This document shows, one piece after another, positions 1 to 8,023 of a DNA stretch of 36,280 nucleotides (the stretch's first letter is position 1; every line of letters begins with the position of its first letter). The position numbers were made by a program, and so were the translations under genes. Origin of the DNA: Bacillota bacterium (lineage in GTDB: Bacteria; Bacillota; Clostridia; Lachnospirales; Lachnospiraceae); NCBI GenBank assembly GCA_023399455.1, contig JAEWPN010000042.1, positions 1-36,280 on the forward strand. Direction: 5' to 3'. A model generated the notes under the pieces. The model saw only the letters and a list, made by a program, of their open reading frames with translations. It was not told the origin of the DNA and made no database searches.

Positions 1-138
1 TTTGTTTTCTGTTATGGCTCAAATATCCAGAGAAAGAACTTCTAAATATTTACATAGGCGCAGTCATTCTTTTTGTTTTGGTCATATTGACCAGAATGTA
101 TTTATAAAGGACCTTTTGACACCCTAATCCTATTACAT
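1..138. repeat. Right arm of a long inverted-repeat element (truncated by window edge)
   Basis: Positions 1-75 closely match 8649-8721, the right arm of the complete element at 8471-8800, including the inner-stem word TTTGTTTTCTGTTATG and AAAGAACTTCTAAATATTT. The outer part differs from that copy. Positions 106-138 are instead an exact 33-bp reverse complement of 36145-36177 at the other end of the window. No coding potential is evident. The window begins almost exactly at the centre of the palindrome, as expected if the assembly broke in the hairpin. The rest of the gap up to 255 shows no convincing promoter, although a TTGACA at 116-121 lies in the arm. Confidence 0.8.
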
Positions 139-255
139 GAATAAGTAAGACTCGTAAGAAGAGGTCCGGTATGGTAGAATAGAAATTGGAGTAATGGAAA
201 TATTTATCAAAGAGAATGGCTATGATGATTGGTGTGGAGAGGCAGGAAGAAGATC

Positions 256-1275
256 ATGGATAAAAAAAAGGGGATTCCGCTTGAGAAGATAGAAAAGGAA
301 GCGATAAGGAAGGATATGGATAGAGAGAAAGAGGAAAAAAGAGAGAAGGAAAGGGAAGAGGAAGACAAGTATATTCTGGAGATAGAGCAGGAATATGAGA
401 AGCGGCGGGAAGAAGAGAAGACAGTAAAACAACGCATTCTGGATTATATTGTCATCACGTTGGCTTCTGTGGTGTATGCGGTGGGAGTCAGCCAGTTTAT
501 CGACCCAAACAATCTTGCTCCCGGAGGAGTGACGGGCATCGCCATTATTTTGAATCGCATCGTACCGATGGAAACCGGTACCCTTATTTTGATTATTAAT
601 ATACCGATTATCCTATTGGGGATGTGGAAATTCGGAATAAGGTTCATTATTTCAACCTTTTATGCGATTGCAGCCACATCACTTTTTACGAATCTTTTGG
701 CACCTTTTGGAGCGGCGACGGATGACCTGCTGTTAGCTGCACTTGCCGGAAGCGTGCTGATTGCAGTGTCCATGGGTATTATTTTTAAGCGGGGAGCGAC
801 TACCGGAGGAACTGATATCATTATCAAATGCTTAAGGCTAAGGTATCCGCATTTGAAGATGGGAATGTTGTTTTTCTTAACGGATGTGGGTGTAGTAGTG
901 GCTTCCGCCTTCGTATTTCAGGATATCGATTCCGCACTTTATGCCGGAATCGCCGTGGTCGTTACGTCCATGATGCTGGATGTAGTTCTTTATGGCAGAG
1001 ATGAGGCGAAATTGATTTATGTCATCAGCGATTCCTCCGCCAAGATTACGGACAGGCTTTTGGAAGATCTCGGTATCGGCGTTACACATTTGAACGGGCA
1101 GGGGGCATACAGCGGGAAGGATAAGCAGGTCATCATGTGTGTATCAAAAAAAACGCTGGCACCGAGAATCGAGGAAATCGTAAGGGAAGAAGATCCGGAT
1201 GCATTTATGATAGTGACCAGTGCGACGGAAATATTTGGAGAAGGATATAAAAGTTATTTCAGCGAAAAGATTTGA
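256..1275 (+). CDS. YitT family membrane protein with DUF2179 domain
   Basis: This is a polytopic membrane protein of the YitT/DUF2179 family; function is not established and a transport role is only inferred. I start at ATG 256 because AGGAAGAAG lies just upstream. An in-frame TTG at 229 would extend it by nine residues but has no good ribosome binding site. The protein is 339 aa. The first ~60 residues are almost all Lys, Glu, Arg and Asp, probably a cytoplasmic charged helix, and are longer than usual for the family. Next come about five hydrophobic helices, with NNLAPGGVTGIAII near the first and KRGATTGGTDII in the middle. The soluble C-terminal DUF2179-like part contains GIGVTHLNGQGAYSGKDKQV. 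No gene partner is obvious; the next gene starts 136 bp later. Confidence 0.85.
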   Translation: MDKKKGIPLEKIEKEAIRKDMDREKEEKREKEREEEDKYILEIEQEYEKRREEEKTVKQRILDYIVITLASVVYAVGVSQFIDPNNLAPGGVTGIAIILNRIVPMETGTLILIINIPIILLGMWKFGIRFIISTFYAIAATSLFTNLLAPFGAATDDLLLAALAGSVLIAVSMGIIFKRGATTGGTDIIIKCLRLRYPHLKMGMLFFLTDVGVVVASAFVFQDIDSALYAGIAVVVTSMMLDVVLYGRDEAKLIYVISDSSAKITDRLLEDLGIGVTHLNGQGAYSGKDKQVIMCVSKKTLAPRIEEIVREEDPDAFMIVTSATEIFGEGYKSYFSEKI

Positions 1276-1411
1276 ACAGTATTTATCATGTATGATAGAA
1301 TATAGAAATAAGATACTAATGAAATCTGTCATTGACAGTCAATAATCTGACCAGCATGGGGCTGCAATTTGAGTCCGGGGAATCAGATGGGAGAAGCGGG
1401 GAACAGATAAT

Positions 1412-2509
1412 TTGGATACGGGAATGGGAAACAGAAGGAGACGAAGGAAAAAAACAAGAAAAAACGGAGGCATGTTGCTGTCCATAATTTTATGTATCAT
1501 TGCTTTGGGAGGCTTGACTGGCTGCCTTTACCTTTCGGTAAAAAACCATGGTCTCGAGGGAGAGGTCAGCGAGGCATTAGCTTATATCGACGAGGTCAAT
1601 TCCATTACCACCTATACGGAGGAGGAATTGAAAACGAAGATGGAGGAAGCGGCTTCACAGGCATCGTCGGAAAAGGAAGAGGAAATTCTGAATGAAATGA
1701 AAGGCAGGATGGAAAGCGGAGACGGAACCACCGCTATGCTTAAGTATTTTTATCCGGAAGAAATTGTAGTGGCATCGGATGGGAGATATTACTTTTTCGA
1801 TATTTTAGATACGATAAAGCATCACTCTTACAATGAAGAGCAGTTCATTATGGATGAGGATGAGACGCTTCAATATATTGAAAATGACGAAGTGGTTTCG
1901 CGAAAGGGAATCGATGTTTCCAAATACCAGACCTCTATTGATTGGGAAAAGGTGGCACAGGATGATGTGGAATATGCTTTTATCCGTCTCGGGATAAGAG
2001 GCTCCACGGAAGGAAAGCTGGCTCTGGATGATACCTTCGAAGACAATGTGGAGGCGGCATTGGAAAATAAAATCGACGTAGGCGTATACTTCTTTACACA
2101 GGCGCTGAACGAAGCGGAAGCGGTGGAGGAAGCTGAATTTGTCTTGGAGAATATCGCAGATTATGATATTTCATATCCTATCGTGCTGGATGTGGAGGAT
2201 ATCGAGGTGAAGAATCCAAGAACGAAGGACATGACAATGCAGGATTGGACGAATGTGTGCATCGCCTTTTGCGAAAGGATTAAAGAGGCCGGATATACGC
2301 CGATGATATATGGTAACTTGAAAACGTTTATGCTCATGTTGGATTTGACGCAGCTGGAGGAATACGATAAGTGGTTCGCATATTACAGCACTCCGCTGTA
2401 TTTTCCTTATGAATTTTCCATGTGGCAGTATACCTCGACGGGCAGTGTAGACGGAATCAAGGGCGACGTTGACCTGAATATAAGTATGAAGGATTGGAAG
2501 CATGAATGA
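1412..2509 (+). CDS. Membrane-anchored glycoside hydrolase family 25 lysozyme
   Basis: Predicted N-acetylmuramidase cleaving peptidoglycan outside the cell. The N-terminus is Arg/Lys-rich (about residues 6-17), followed by one hydrophobic helix (about 21-43) that acts as an uncleaved anchor. A coiled, acidic linker follows. The GH25 barrel starts near residue 164 with RKGIDVSKYQTSIDWEKV. The catalytic acidic motif is LDVEDIE near residues 257-263, and the family's late FSMWQYTS and GDVDLN motifs are present near the end. The start is uncertain: TTG 1412 has GCGGGGAA about 9 bp upstream, while ATG 1424 is an alternative with weaker spacing. The stop overlaps the start of the AraC gene by 8 bp, so the two are probably co-transcribed. 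A housekeeping or sporulation-related wall remodelling role is inference. Confidence 0.88.
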   Translation: MDTGMGNRRRRRKKTRKNGGMLLSIILCIIALGGLTGCLYLSVKNHGLEGEVSEALAYIDEVNSITTYTEEELKTKMEEAASQASSEKEEEILNEMKGRMESGDGTTAMLKYFYPEEIVVASDGRYYFFDILDTIKHHSYNEEQFIMDEDETLQYIENDEVVSRKGIDVSKYQTSIDWEKVAQDDVEYAFIRLGIRGSTEGKLALDDTFEDNVEAALENKIDVGVYFFTQALNEAEAVEEAEFVLENIADYDISYPIVLDVEDIEVKNPRTKDMTMQDWTNVCIAFCERIKEAGYTPMIYGNLKTFMLMLDLTQLEEYDKWFAYYSTPLYFPYEFSMWQYTSTGSVDGIKGDVDLNISMKDWKHE

Positions 2510-3350
2510 TGTAACAGGAGCATATGAAAAAACGGGCTATCTGAACAAGCGTTATAAATTCTTTCACTTGAAAGATTTAGACAGCAGGAAATTCGATTAC
2601 CATTACCATGATTTCGATAAGATAATATACTTTTTAGGCGGTAAGGCAGATTATATGATAGAGGGCAAGAAATACCTGTTAGAGCCTCACGATTTCATCT
2701 TTGTCAATCGAAATGAAATACATAAGCCTATAGTAGATTTTTCTGTACCCTATGAGCGCATGATATTGTATATCGACCATGGCTTTATCGAAGGATATGC
2801 AAAAGAAGATTATGATCTGAGCGAATGCTTCGAGCGGACCTTTAAGGAGAAGACCAATGTGGTCCGTTTCCCGGCGGTGGCTACCAGAGCGCTATATGAG
2901 ACGCTCTGTCGGATGGAGGAAAACGATAAGGCTTCCAGCTATGCGGGAGAACTGTATGGAGAGCTTCTTTTCCTTGAGTTCATGGTTCAGATGAACAGGG
3001 CATGCCTGGAAAACGAATTCGCCTATCATCATACGGCGAAATATAATAAAAAAATAATAGATATCATTCAGTATATTAATGAGAATTTATCGGAGGAGCT
3101 GTCTATTGATGACTTATCCGAAAGGTTTTATATGAGCAAATATCATATGATGCGCCAGTTCAAAGAGGAAACGGGATATTCCATTCATCAATACACCTTG
3201 GAGAAGCGGATCGTGGCGGCTCGGTCCATGCTTTTGAATGGAGTTTCAGCAACGGTTGCCGCTATGGAATGCGGATTCAAGGATTACTCGACCTTTGCCC
3301 GGGCTTTCAAGAAAAAGCTGGGCAGTATGCCGTCGAAAATAAAGGAGTAA
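2502..3350 (+). CDS. AraC family transcriptional regulator (cupin + HTH)
   Basis: 282-aa DNA-binding regulator. Residues ~20-110 form a cupin-type sensor domain with a histidine-rich first strand (DYHYHDFDKIIYF) and the HDFIFVNRNEIHKP strand. The C-terminal ~100 residues are a tandem helix-turn-helix domain of AraC type: ELSIDDLSERFYMSKYHMMR is the first HTH, and MECGFKDYSTFARAFKK the conserved second-helix signature. Start ATG 2502 lies inside the last codons of the GH25 gene. Such overlap suggests translational coupling and a regulator of the same transcript or of cell-envelope genes, which is inference. A hairpin directly follows the stop. The ligand cannot be predicted. Confidence 0.9.
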   Translation: MNDVTGAYEKTGYLNKRYKFFHLKDLDSRKFDYHYHDFDKIIYFLGGKADYMIEGKKYLLEPHDFIFVNRNEIHKPIVDFSVPYERMILYIDHGFIEGYAKEDYDLSECFERTFKEKTNVVRFPAVATRALYETLCRMEENDKASSYAGELYGELLFLEFMVQMNRACLENEFAYHHTAKYNKKIIDIIQYINENLSEELSIDDLSERFYMSKYHMMRQFKEETGYSIHQYTLEKRIVAARSMLLNGVSATVAAMECGFKDYSTFARAFKKKLGSMPSKIKE

Positions 3351-3384
3351 AGGTGTCAAGAAAAAACACTTGACACCTTTGTTC
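3350..3384 (+). terminator. Intrinsic-terminator-like hairpin after the AraC gene
   Basis: A perfect 11-bp stem, AAGGTGTCAAG (3350-3360) with CTTGACACCTT (3369-3379), has an 8-nt A-rich loop and is followed by TTTGTTCCTTT. The left arm begins at the last base of the AraC stop codon. The U-tract is imperfect, so termination may be partial. The right arm carries the -35 box of the next promoter. Confidence 0.6.
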
Positions 3385-3398
3385 CTTTATAGTATGAT
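3370..3398 (+). promoter_or_regulatory. Sigma-A promoter of the ylxM-ffh operon
   Basis: TTGACA at 3370-3375, a 17-bp spacer and TATGAT at 3393-3398: a consensus -35, ideal spacing and one mismatch in the -10. Transcription would start near 3405. This rules out any start codon at 3404 for ylxM and supports ATG 3449. The -35 lies in the descending arm of the preceding hairpin. Confidence 0.8.
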
Positions 3399-3448
3399 AA
3401 GCAATGTGTTCGAGGAAGGCATTTCTTCGGGCGCATGGGAGAACCGTT

Positions 3449-3790
3449 ATGGAAAAAATTGTAGCACAAGGTTTGTTATATGATTTTTATGGAGAATTAT
3501 TGACGGAGCACCAGCGTAAGATTTACGAGGCTGCCGTGTATAATGATTTGTCTCTCAGCGAAATCGCGCAGGAGCAGGGAATCAGCAGACAGGGAGTGCA
3601 CGATTTGATAAAAAGATGCGATAATACTTTGGAGGGATACGAAAGGAAGCTGCATCTTGTGGAACGTTTTAACCGGATCAAATCTAAAGTGAAGTGTATC
3701 GATGAGCTCACGGAGAATGAAAAAGTGAGCCACGAGCAGCTCAGAAGAGAAATCAAGAAATTATCGGACGAGATACTGGAAGCTTTATAG
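3449..3790 (+). CDS. ylxM: YlxM/p13-like DNA-binding protein
   Basis: 113-aa protein of the YlxM family, which in Firmicutes sits directly upstream of ffh and is thought to regulate or assist the signal recognition particle. It has a sigma-70 region-4-like helix-turn-helix: [20 protein letters not shown] followed by [19 protein letters not shown] (about residues 18-55). The C-terminal part is a charged helix. Start ATG 3449 is chosen because GGGAGA lies 6 bp upstream and the promoter's expected start site excludes the earlier in-frame codon at 3404. ffh begins 10 bp after the stop, so the two are an operon. The DNA target is unknown. Confidence 0.9.
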   Translation: MEKIVAQGLLYDFYGELLTEHQRKIYEAAVYNDLSLSEIAQEQGISRQGVHDLIKRCDNTLEGYERKLHLVERFNRIKSKVKCIDELTENEKVSHEQLRREIKKLSDEILEAL

Positions 3791-3800
3791 GAGGTAGTCT

Positions 3801-5159
3801 ATGGCATTTGAAAGTTTAACGGACAAATTGCAAAACGTATTCAAAAATTTAAGAAGCAAAGGCCGTTTGACTGAGGAGGATGTGAAGGCCGCCTTAAAAG
3901 AAGTAAAGATGGCATTACTGGAAGCGGATGTTAACTTCAAGGTAGTGAAGCAGTTTGTAAAAGCCGTTGAAGAACGCGCGGTCGGCGTTGACGTAATGAA
4001 TGGTCTCAATCCCGGCCAAATGGTTATAAAGATAGTAAACGAAGAAATGGTAGCATTGATGGGCTCCGAAACGACGGAGATCCAGATGCAGCCCGGCAAA
4101 TCTATAACCGTTATTATGATGTGCGGCCTTCAGGGCGCTGGTAAGACCACCACAACAGCCAAGATTGCCGGCAAATTGAAGTTGAAGGGTAAGAAGCCCC
4201 TGCTGGTAGCCTGCGACATTTACCGTCCTGCGGCAATTAAGCAGTTACAGATAAACGGAGAAAAACAGGAAGTGGATGTCTTTTCCATGGGTGAGCACCA
4301 TGATCCTGTGGATATCGCCAAGGCTTCTATGGAGCATGCAGGTAAAAACGGACATAATGTAGTAATTCTCGATACGGCAGGACGCCTTCATATCGATGAG
4401 GATATGATGACGGAGCTTCAGAATATAAAGGCTAACGTAGAAGTGCATCAGACGCTTCTCGTAGTGGATGCCATGACCGGACAGGATGCCGTGAATGTGG
4501 CGAAGGAGTTCGATGAAAAAATCAGCATCGACGGTGTTGTTTTATCGAAGATGGACGGCGATACGCGAGGTGGTGCCGCACTTTCTGTAAAAGCGGTGAC
4601 GGGCAAGCCTATTCTCTATGTAGGTATGGGAGAAAAACTTTCCGATTTGGAGCAGTTTTATCCAGACCGAATGGCAAGCCGTATTTTGGGAATGGGAGAT
4701 GTGCTTACTCTCATCGACAAGGTTCAGTCCAATCTCGATATCGATGAAGACAAAGAAAAAGAAATGGCTGCCCGGATGAAAAAGGGTAAGTTCGATTTCA
4801 ACGATTATCTGGAAAGCATGAAGCAGATGAAGAAGATGGGCGGTCTTTCCAGCATTCTCGGAATGATGCCGGGTATGGGAAAGCAGCTTGGCGATGTGGA
4901 GTCTATGGTGGATGAAAAGCAGCTTTCGAGAATGGAAGCGATTGTGCTCAGCATGACACCTACGGAGAGGGAGAACCCCAAGCTTTTGAACCTGAGCAGA
5001 AAGAGCCGTATTGCAAGAGGTGCAGGCGTAGATATCGCGGTAGTAAACCGTTTTGTAAAGCAGTTTGAGCAGTCACAGAAAATGATGAAGCAGCTGCCCG
5101 GCATGATGGGTGGCAAAAAAGGACGAGGTATGTTCGGCGGTATGAAATTTCCGTTTTAA
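3801..5159 (+). CDS. ffh: Signal recognition particle protein Ffh (SRP54)
   Basis: 452-aa GTPase subunit of the signal recognition particle. It binds signal peptides of nascent membrane and secreted proteins and hands the ribosome to FtsY. The N domain covers residues 1-~90. The G domain has G1 GLQGAGKT (109-116), DTAGR (191-195) and SKMDGDTRGG (249-258). The methionine-rich M domain follows from ~300, with repeated MKQMKKM and MMPGMGKQ segments, and the protein ends in a Gly/Met-rich tail. ATG 3801 has TAGGAGG 8 bp upstream. Full length for the family. It is co-transcribed with ylxM, with rpsP 33 bp downstream. Confidence 0.98.
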   Translation: MAFESLTDKLQNVFKNLRSKGRLTEEDVKAALKEVKMALLEADVNFKVVKQFVKAVEERAVGVDVMNGLNPGQMVIKIVNEEMVALMGSETTEIQMQPGKSITVIMMCGLQGAGKTTTTAKIAGKLKLKGKKPLLVACDIYRPAAIKQLQINGEKQEVDVFSMGEHHDPVDIAKASMEHAGKNGHNVVILDTAGRLHIDEDMMTELQNIKANVEVHQTLLVVDAMTGQDAVNVAKEFDEKISIDGVVLSKMDGDTRGGAALSVKAVTGKPILYVGMGEKLSDLEQFYPDRMASRILGMGDVLTLIDKVQSNLDIDEDKEKEMAARMKKGKFDFNDYLESMKQMKKMGGLSSILGMMPGMGKQLGDVESMVDEKQLSRMEAIVLSMTPTERENPKLLNLSRKSRIARGAGVDIAVVNRFVKQFEQSQKMMKQLPGMMGGKKGRGMFGGMKFPF

Positions 5160-5192
5160 CATATAAAAATTAATTTTGCGGAGGTGAAAAAC

Positions 5193-5438
5193 ATGGCAGT
5201 TAAAATCAGATTAAGAAGAATGGGTCAGAAGAAAGCTCCTTTCTATAGAATCATCGTAGCAGATTCCAGATCCCCCAGAGATGGAAAATTCATCGAGGAA
5301 ATCGGAACGTATGATCCTAGCACAGATCCGAGCACATTCAAAGTAAACGAGGAGCTGGCTAAGAAATGGCTGGCAAATGGAGCTCAACCCACAGAAGTTG
5401 TTAACAAGATTTTCAAATTGGCAGGTATTGCGAAATAG
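5193..5438 (+). CDS. rpsP: 30S ribosomal protein S16
   Basis: 81-aa S16, a component of the small-subunit body that promotes 30S assembly. The family N-terminus [20 protein letters not shown] is seen exactly at ATG 5193, with GGAGGTG 6 bp upstream. The longer in-frame reading from GTG 5184 would start inside that ribosome binding site and is rejected. [14 protein letters not shown] is the usual central motif. Position between ffh and khpA is the standard Firmicutes arrangement. Confidence 0.98.
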   Translation: MAVKIRLRRMGQKKAPFYRIIVADSRSPRDGKFIEEIGTYDPSTDPSTFKVNEELAKKWLANGAQPTEVVNKIFKLAGIAK

Positions 5439-5463
5439 GACCGGTCGCTTTTGGAGGTGGACT

Positions 5464-5691
5464 ATGAAGGAATTAGTTGAAGTAATTGCAAAAGCACTTG
5501 TTGACAGTCCGGATGAGGTTGTTGTAACGGAGAAGACGGAAGGCAAGAATGTAGTTGTCGAACTTCACGTTGCCCAGTCCGATATGGGAAAAATAATCGG
5601 CAAACAAGGAAGGATTGCGAAAGCGATTCGTTCTGTTGTGAAGGCAGCGTCATCCAAAGACAATAAGAGAGTGGATGTAGAAATCGTTTAA
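5464..5691 (+). CDS. khpA: KH-domain RNA-binding protein KhpA (YlqC)
   Basis: 75-aa single type-II KH domain protein. KhpA, usually with KhpB/Jag, binds RNA and affects cell elongation and division in Firmicutes. The GxxG loop is visible as GKIIGKQGR (residues 42-50), between the helices expected for the fold. GGAGGTGG lies upstream of ATG 5464; an upstream in-frame extension would overlap rpsP and is not supported. It follows rpsP by 25 bp in the conserved rpsP-khpA-rimM order. A hairpin follows the stop. Confidence 0.93.
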   Translation: MKELVEVIAKALVDSPDEVVVTEKTEGKNVVVELHVAQSDMGKIIGKQGRIAKAIRSVVKAASSKDNKRVDVEIV

Positions 5692-5703
5692 ACCGATTGG
5701 GAG

Positions 5704-5740
5704 AATGAGGATGGAGAAGTATGGGCCATCCTCATTTTGG
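5704..5740 (+). terminator. Hairpin after khpA
   Basis: A perfect 11-bp stem, AATGAGGATGG (5704-5714) with CCATCCTCATT (5726-5736), has an 11-nt loop. Only a short T run (ATTTTGG) follows, so it may be a weak terminator or attenuator rather than a full stop. Confidence 0.5.
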
Positions 5741-5767
5741 CATATGTTATAGTGTGAATTTTGTTAG

Positions 5768-5910
5768 GTTACGAGAGCCTTACTTTGGCAGCGTTGGGTT
5801 CGTTTCCGACGCGCGGGGTCCTTGTTTTTTGTGGTTTCATTAAGAAAACCTGAGCTTTGTGCTGACGGAAACGAACCCAAACGGCCGAAGTAAGGCTCCC
5901 GCTACGTAAC
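5768..5910. repeat. Imperfect long inverted repeat between khpA and rimM
   Basis: Paired blocks are GTTACG (5768-5773) with CGTAAC (5905-5910), GAGCCTTACTT (5775-5785) with AAGTAAGGCTC (5888-5898), and TTGGGTTCGTTTCCG (5794-5808) with CGGAAACGAACCCAA (5866-5880). The last two are perfect. A ~57-bp non-palindromic centre separates the arms. It occupies most of the 292-bp khpA-rimM gap. No gene or clear promoter is seen inside. Sequence differs from the element at 8471-8800 but the architecture is alike. Confidence 0.75.
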
Positions 5911-5983
5911 GAAGCGGAGATATGTGAAGGATATTGACTGCGGCCCAAAGTTTGCAGGCTTTGAGAAAGGCATGGTGATTAGT

Positions 5984-6496
5984 ATGGAAGAGAAGTTGAG
6001 AGTTGGGGTTATTGCTTCGACGCATGGGATCAGGGGAGAGGTTAAGATTTTTCCCACGACGGATGATTTGGAGAGGTTTAAGTCGTTGAAGCAGGTTGTT
6101 TTGGATACGGGTAAGGAAGAAGTGGAACTGGAGATTGAAGGAGTTAAGTTTTTTAAGAAATTTGCGATCGTGAAATTCAAGGGGATTGATAATATTAATG
6201 ATATTGAGAAGTATAAGGGGAAGGAGCTGTATGTGACCAGGGAGAATGCCCAGAGGCTTCGCAGGAATGAGTATTATATTGCGGATTTGATTGGGATGAA
6301 GGTGGTAGAGGATAGTGAGAGGTTTTTGGGAGAGCTTTCGGATGTGATTAAGACGGGGGCGAATGATGTTTATGTGGTGAAGATGGAGAATGGAAAAGAG
6401 CTTTTGATTCCGGCAATTAAGCAATGTGTATTGGATGTGGATATGGAGAAGGGTGAGATGAAGGTGCATTTGCTGGAGGGGCTTTTAGAAGAATAG
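5984..6496 (+). CDS. rimM: Ribosome maturation factor RimM
   Basis: 170-aa 16S rRNA-processing factor that binds S19 and helps 30S head maturation. The N-terminal RimM domain opens with [20 protein letters not shown], and [10 protein letters not shown] follows. The C-terminal PRC-barrel-like part has [13 protein letters not shown] and [20 protein letters not shown] start at ATG 5984, which gives the family N-terminus; GAGAAAGG upstream is 13 bp away, so GTG 5975 remains possible. An in-frame extension from 5924 is not conserved in the family. It lies directly upstream of trmD, the usual partner. Confidence 0.95.
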   Translation: MEEKLRVGVIASTHGIRGEVKIFPTTDDLERFKSLKQVVLDTGKEEVELEIEGVKFFKKFAIVKFKGIDNINDIEKYKGKELYVTRENAQRLRRNEYYIADLIGMKVVEDSERFLGELSDVIKTGANDVYVVKMENGKELLIPAIKQCVLDVDMEKGEMKVHLLEGLLEE

Positions 6497-6498
6497 AG

Positions 6499-6521
6499 GC
6501 AGCCCCTTAACCGAAGGCTGC
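6499..6521 (+). other. Short hairpin between rimM and trmD
   Basis: GCAGCC (6499-6504) pairs with GGCTGC (6516-6521) across an 11-nt loop, followed by ACAGTAACG and the trmD ribosome binding region. There is no T tract, so it is not a terminator. The stretch resembles 20852-20885 upstream of the histidine kinase gene. Confidence 0.5.
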
Positions 6522-6555
6522 ACAGTAACGAATAGAGGAAGGGATGGAGGATGTC

Positions 6556-7977
6556 ATGAATTTTCATGTCTTGACGCTGTTTCCGGAGATGATTTCGCAG
6601 GGAGGGCAGACCAGTATTCTGGGGCGTGCCATAAAAAACGGGTGTATTTCCATTCAGCCGGTAGATATTAGAGATTATACGGAAAACAAGCATAAGAAGG
6701 TGGATGATTATCCATATGGAGGCGGAGCCGGTATGCTTATGCAGGCGCAGCCTGTTTATGATGCATATTTGTCGGTGAAGGAAGGGATAGAAGCGGAGAA
6801 GGTCAGGGTGATTTATTTGACTCCACAGGGGAAGCGATTTGATCAGAAGATGGCCAAGGAGCTTTCAAAGGAACAGGATCTGATCTTCCTTTGCGGGCAT
6901 TATGAGGGAATCGATGAGCGGGTTTTGGAGGAGATCGTTACTGATTATGTGTCTGTGGGCGATTATGTGCTGACAGGAGGAGAGCTTCCGGCGATGGTGA
7001 TGATCGATGCGGTATCCAGGCTTGTTCCCGGAGTACTGAATAATGAGACTTCAGCGGATTTCGAGACCTTTCATAATGATTTGCTGGAATATCCTCAATA
7101 TTCCAGACCGGAGGAATGGAAGGAAAAACGCGTGCCTCCTGTTCTCTTGTCCGGGGATCATATGAAAATTGCGGCTTGGAGAAAGGAACAGTCTATACTT
7201 AGAACGGTGCAGAGACGGCCGGATCTGTATGAAAAATATGAGTTGAAACAGCGTGTTATCGAAAGGCTGTTAAAGAAGAATAAGTTTCTATATATGGATA
7301 TGATAGAAAGCCTTCGGCGGGGCAGAGGAGAGCTTATATATAATGAAGAGGACGGCGTCACGGTATGGGATGCCGATGCCGATATCTATATGCTGGCGGC
7401 ATTTGAAGAAGCTCCGGCGAAAGAAATGGTAAAGGAACTGCCTTATGAAAAGGGAATGAGGCAAATCATCGTCCATCAGGAATTCTTGCTTAGGAAGATT
7501 AAAGAACGATTCCGGATAGAAGAAATAATGCCTGTCAAACATGCCGTCTATACGCAGAAGGTTCCTCTTTTCATTCCAAAAGACATAGAAATCAGGCCGC
7601 TTGGAATAGAATATTTGGAAGAGGTCACCGGGCACTATCATATGGTTTCCGAAGATTATATAAGCGAGCAGCTTCTTGGAGGGAAACTGGCAGGGGCTTT
7701 TGTGGAAGGAAGACTGGCAGGATTTGCAGGGGAGCATAAGGAAGGAAGTTTAGGAATACTGGAGGTTTACGAAAAATACAGACGAAGGGGCCTGGCTGCT
7801 TCTTTGGAAGCATATATGATAAACCGCCATTTGACAAATGGTTTTACTCCTTATGGGGATGTGCTGACAGATAATGAGGCGTCACTGCGTCTTCAGGAGA
7901 AATTAGGGCTTTGCATATCTAAGGATGAACTGTATTGGGTAATCGCCGAGGAACGGTGTAACGAAAGAGGAGATTGA
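6556..7977 (+). CDS. trmD: tRNA (guanine37-N1)-methyltransferase TrmD fused to a GNAT-like domain
   Basis: 473-aa fusion. Residues 1-~245 are a complete TrmD, which methylates G37 next to the anticodon and prevents frameshifting. It shows DDYPYGGGAGMLMQ (50-63), FLCGHYEGIDERV (111-123), the SAM-binding knot SVGDYVLTGGELPAMVMIDA (133-152) and LLEYPQYSRP. Standalone TrmD is usually about 240 aa. Residues ~247-473 look like a GCN5-related acetyltransferase: LGILEVYEKYRRRGLAASLE is an acetyl-CoA-binding-like motif A (RRRGLA), and TDNEASLRLQEKLG is the typical end motif. The reading frame is continuous through the junction; an internal ATG at 7294 is in frame but poorly provided with a ribosome site. 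ATG 6556 has TGGAGG 6 bp upstream; ATG 6544 is an alternative. The acetyl acceptor is unknown. Confidence 0.92.
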   Translation: MNFHVLTLFPEMISQGGQTSILGRAIKNGCISIQPVDIRDYTENKHKKVDDYPYGGGAGMLMQAQPVYDAYLSVKEGIEAEKVRVIYLTPQGKRFDQKMAKELSKEQDLIFLCGHYEGIDERVLEEIVTDYVSVGDYVLTGGELPAMVMIDAVSRLVPGVLNNETSADFETFHNDLLEYPQYSRPEEWKEKRVPPVLLSGDHMKIAAWRKEQSILRTVQRRPDLYEKYELKQRVIERLLKKNKFLYMDMIESLRRGRGELIYNEEDGVTVWDADADIYMLAAFEEAPAKEMVKELPYEKGMRQIIVHQEFLLRKIKERFRIEEIMPVKHAVYTQKVPLFIPKDIEIRPLGIEYLEEVTGHYHMVSEDYISEQLLGGKLAGAFVEGRLAGFAGEHKEGSLGILEVYEKYRRRGLAASLEAYMINRHLTNGFTPYGDVLTDNEASLRLQEKLGLCISKDELYWVIAEERCNERGD

Positions 7978-8023
7978 GTTTATCGCATTGCTGGAAAATG
8001 ATGAAGAATCGGAGGGGAAGCGG

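Noticed and set aside
116..144. TTGACA at 116-121 as a yitT promoter
   Set aside because: No acceptable -10 lies 16-18 bp downstream; the box is part of the repeat arm.
1332..1360. TTGACA at 1332-1337 as a promoter for the GH25 gene
   Set aside because: The hexamer 17 bp downstream (CATGGG) is not a -10 box.
3404..3448. Earlier in-frame start for ylxM
   Set aside because: It would lie at or before the transcription start of the consensus promoter, and the added residues are not family-like; ATG 3449 has a good ribosome site.
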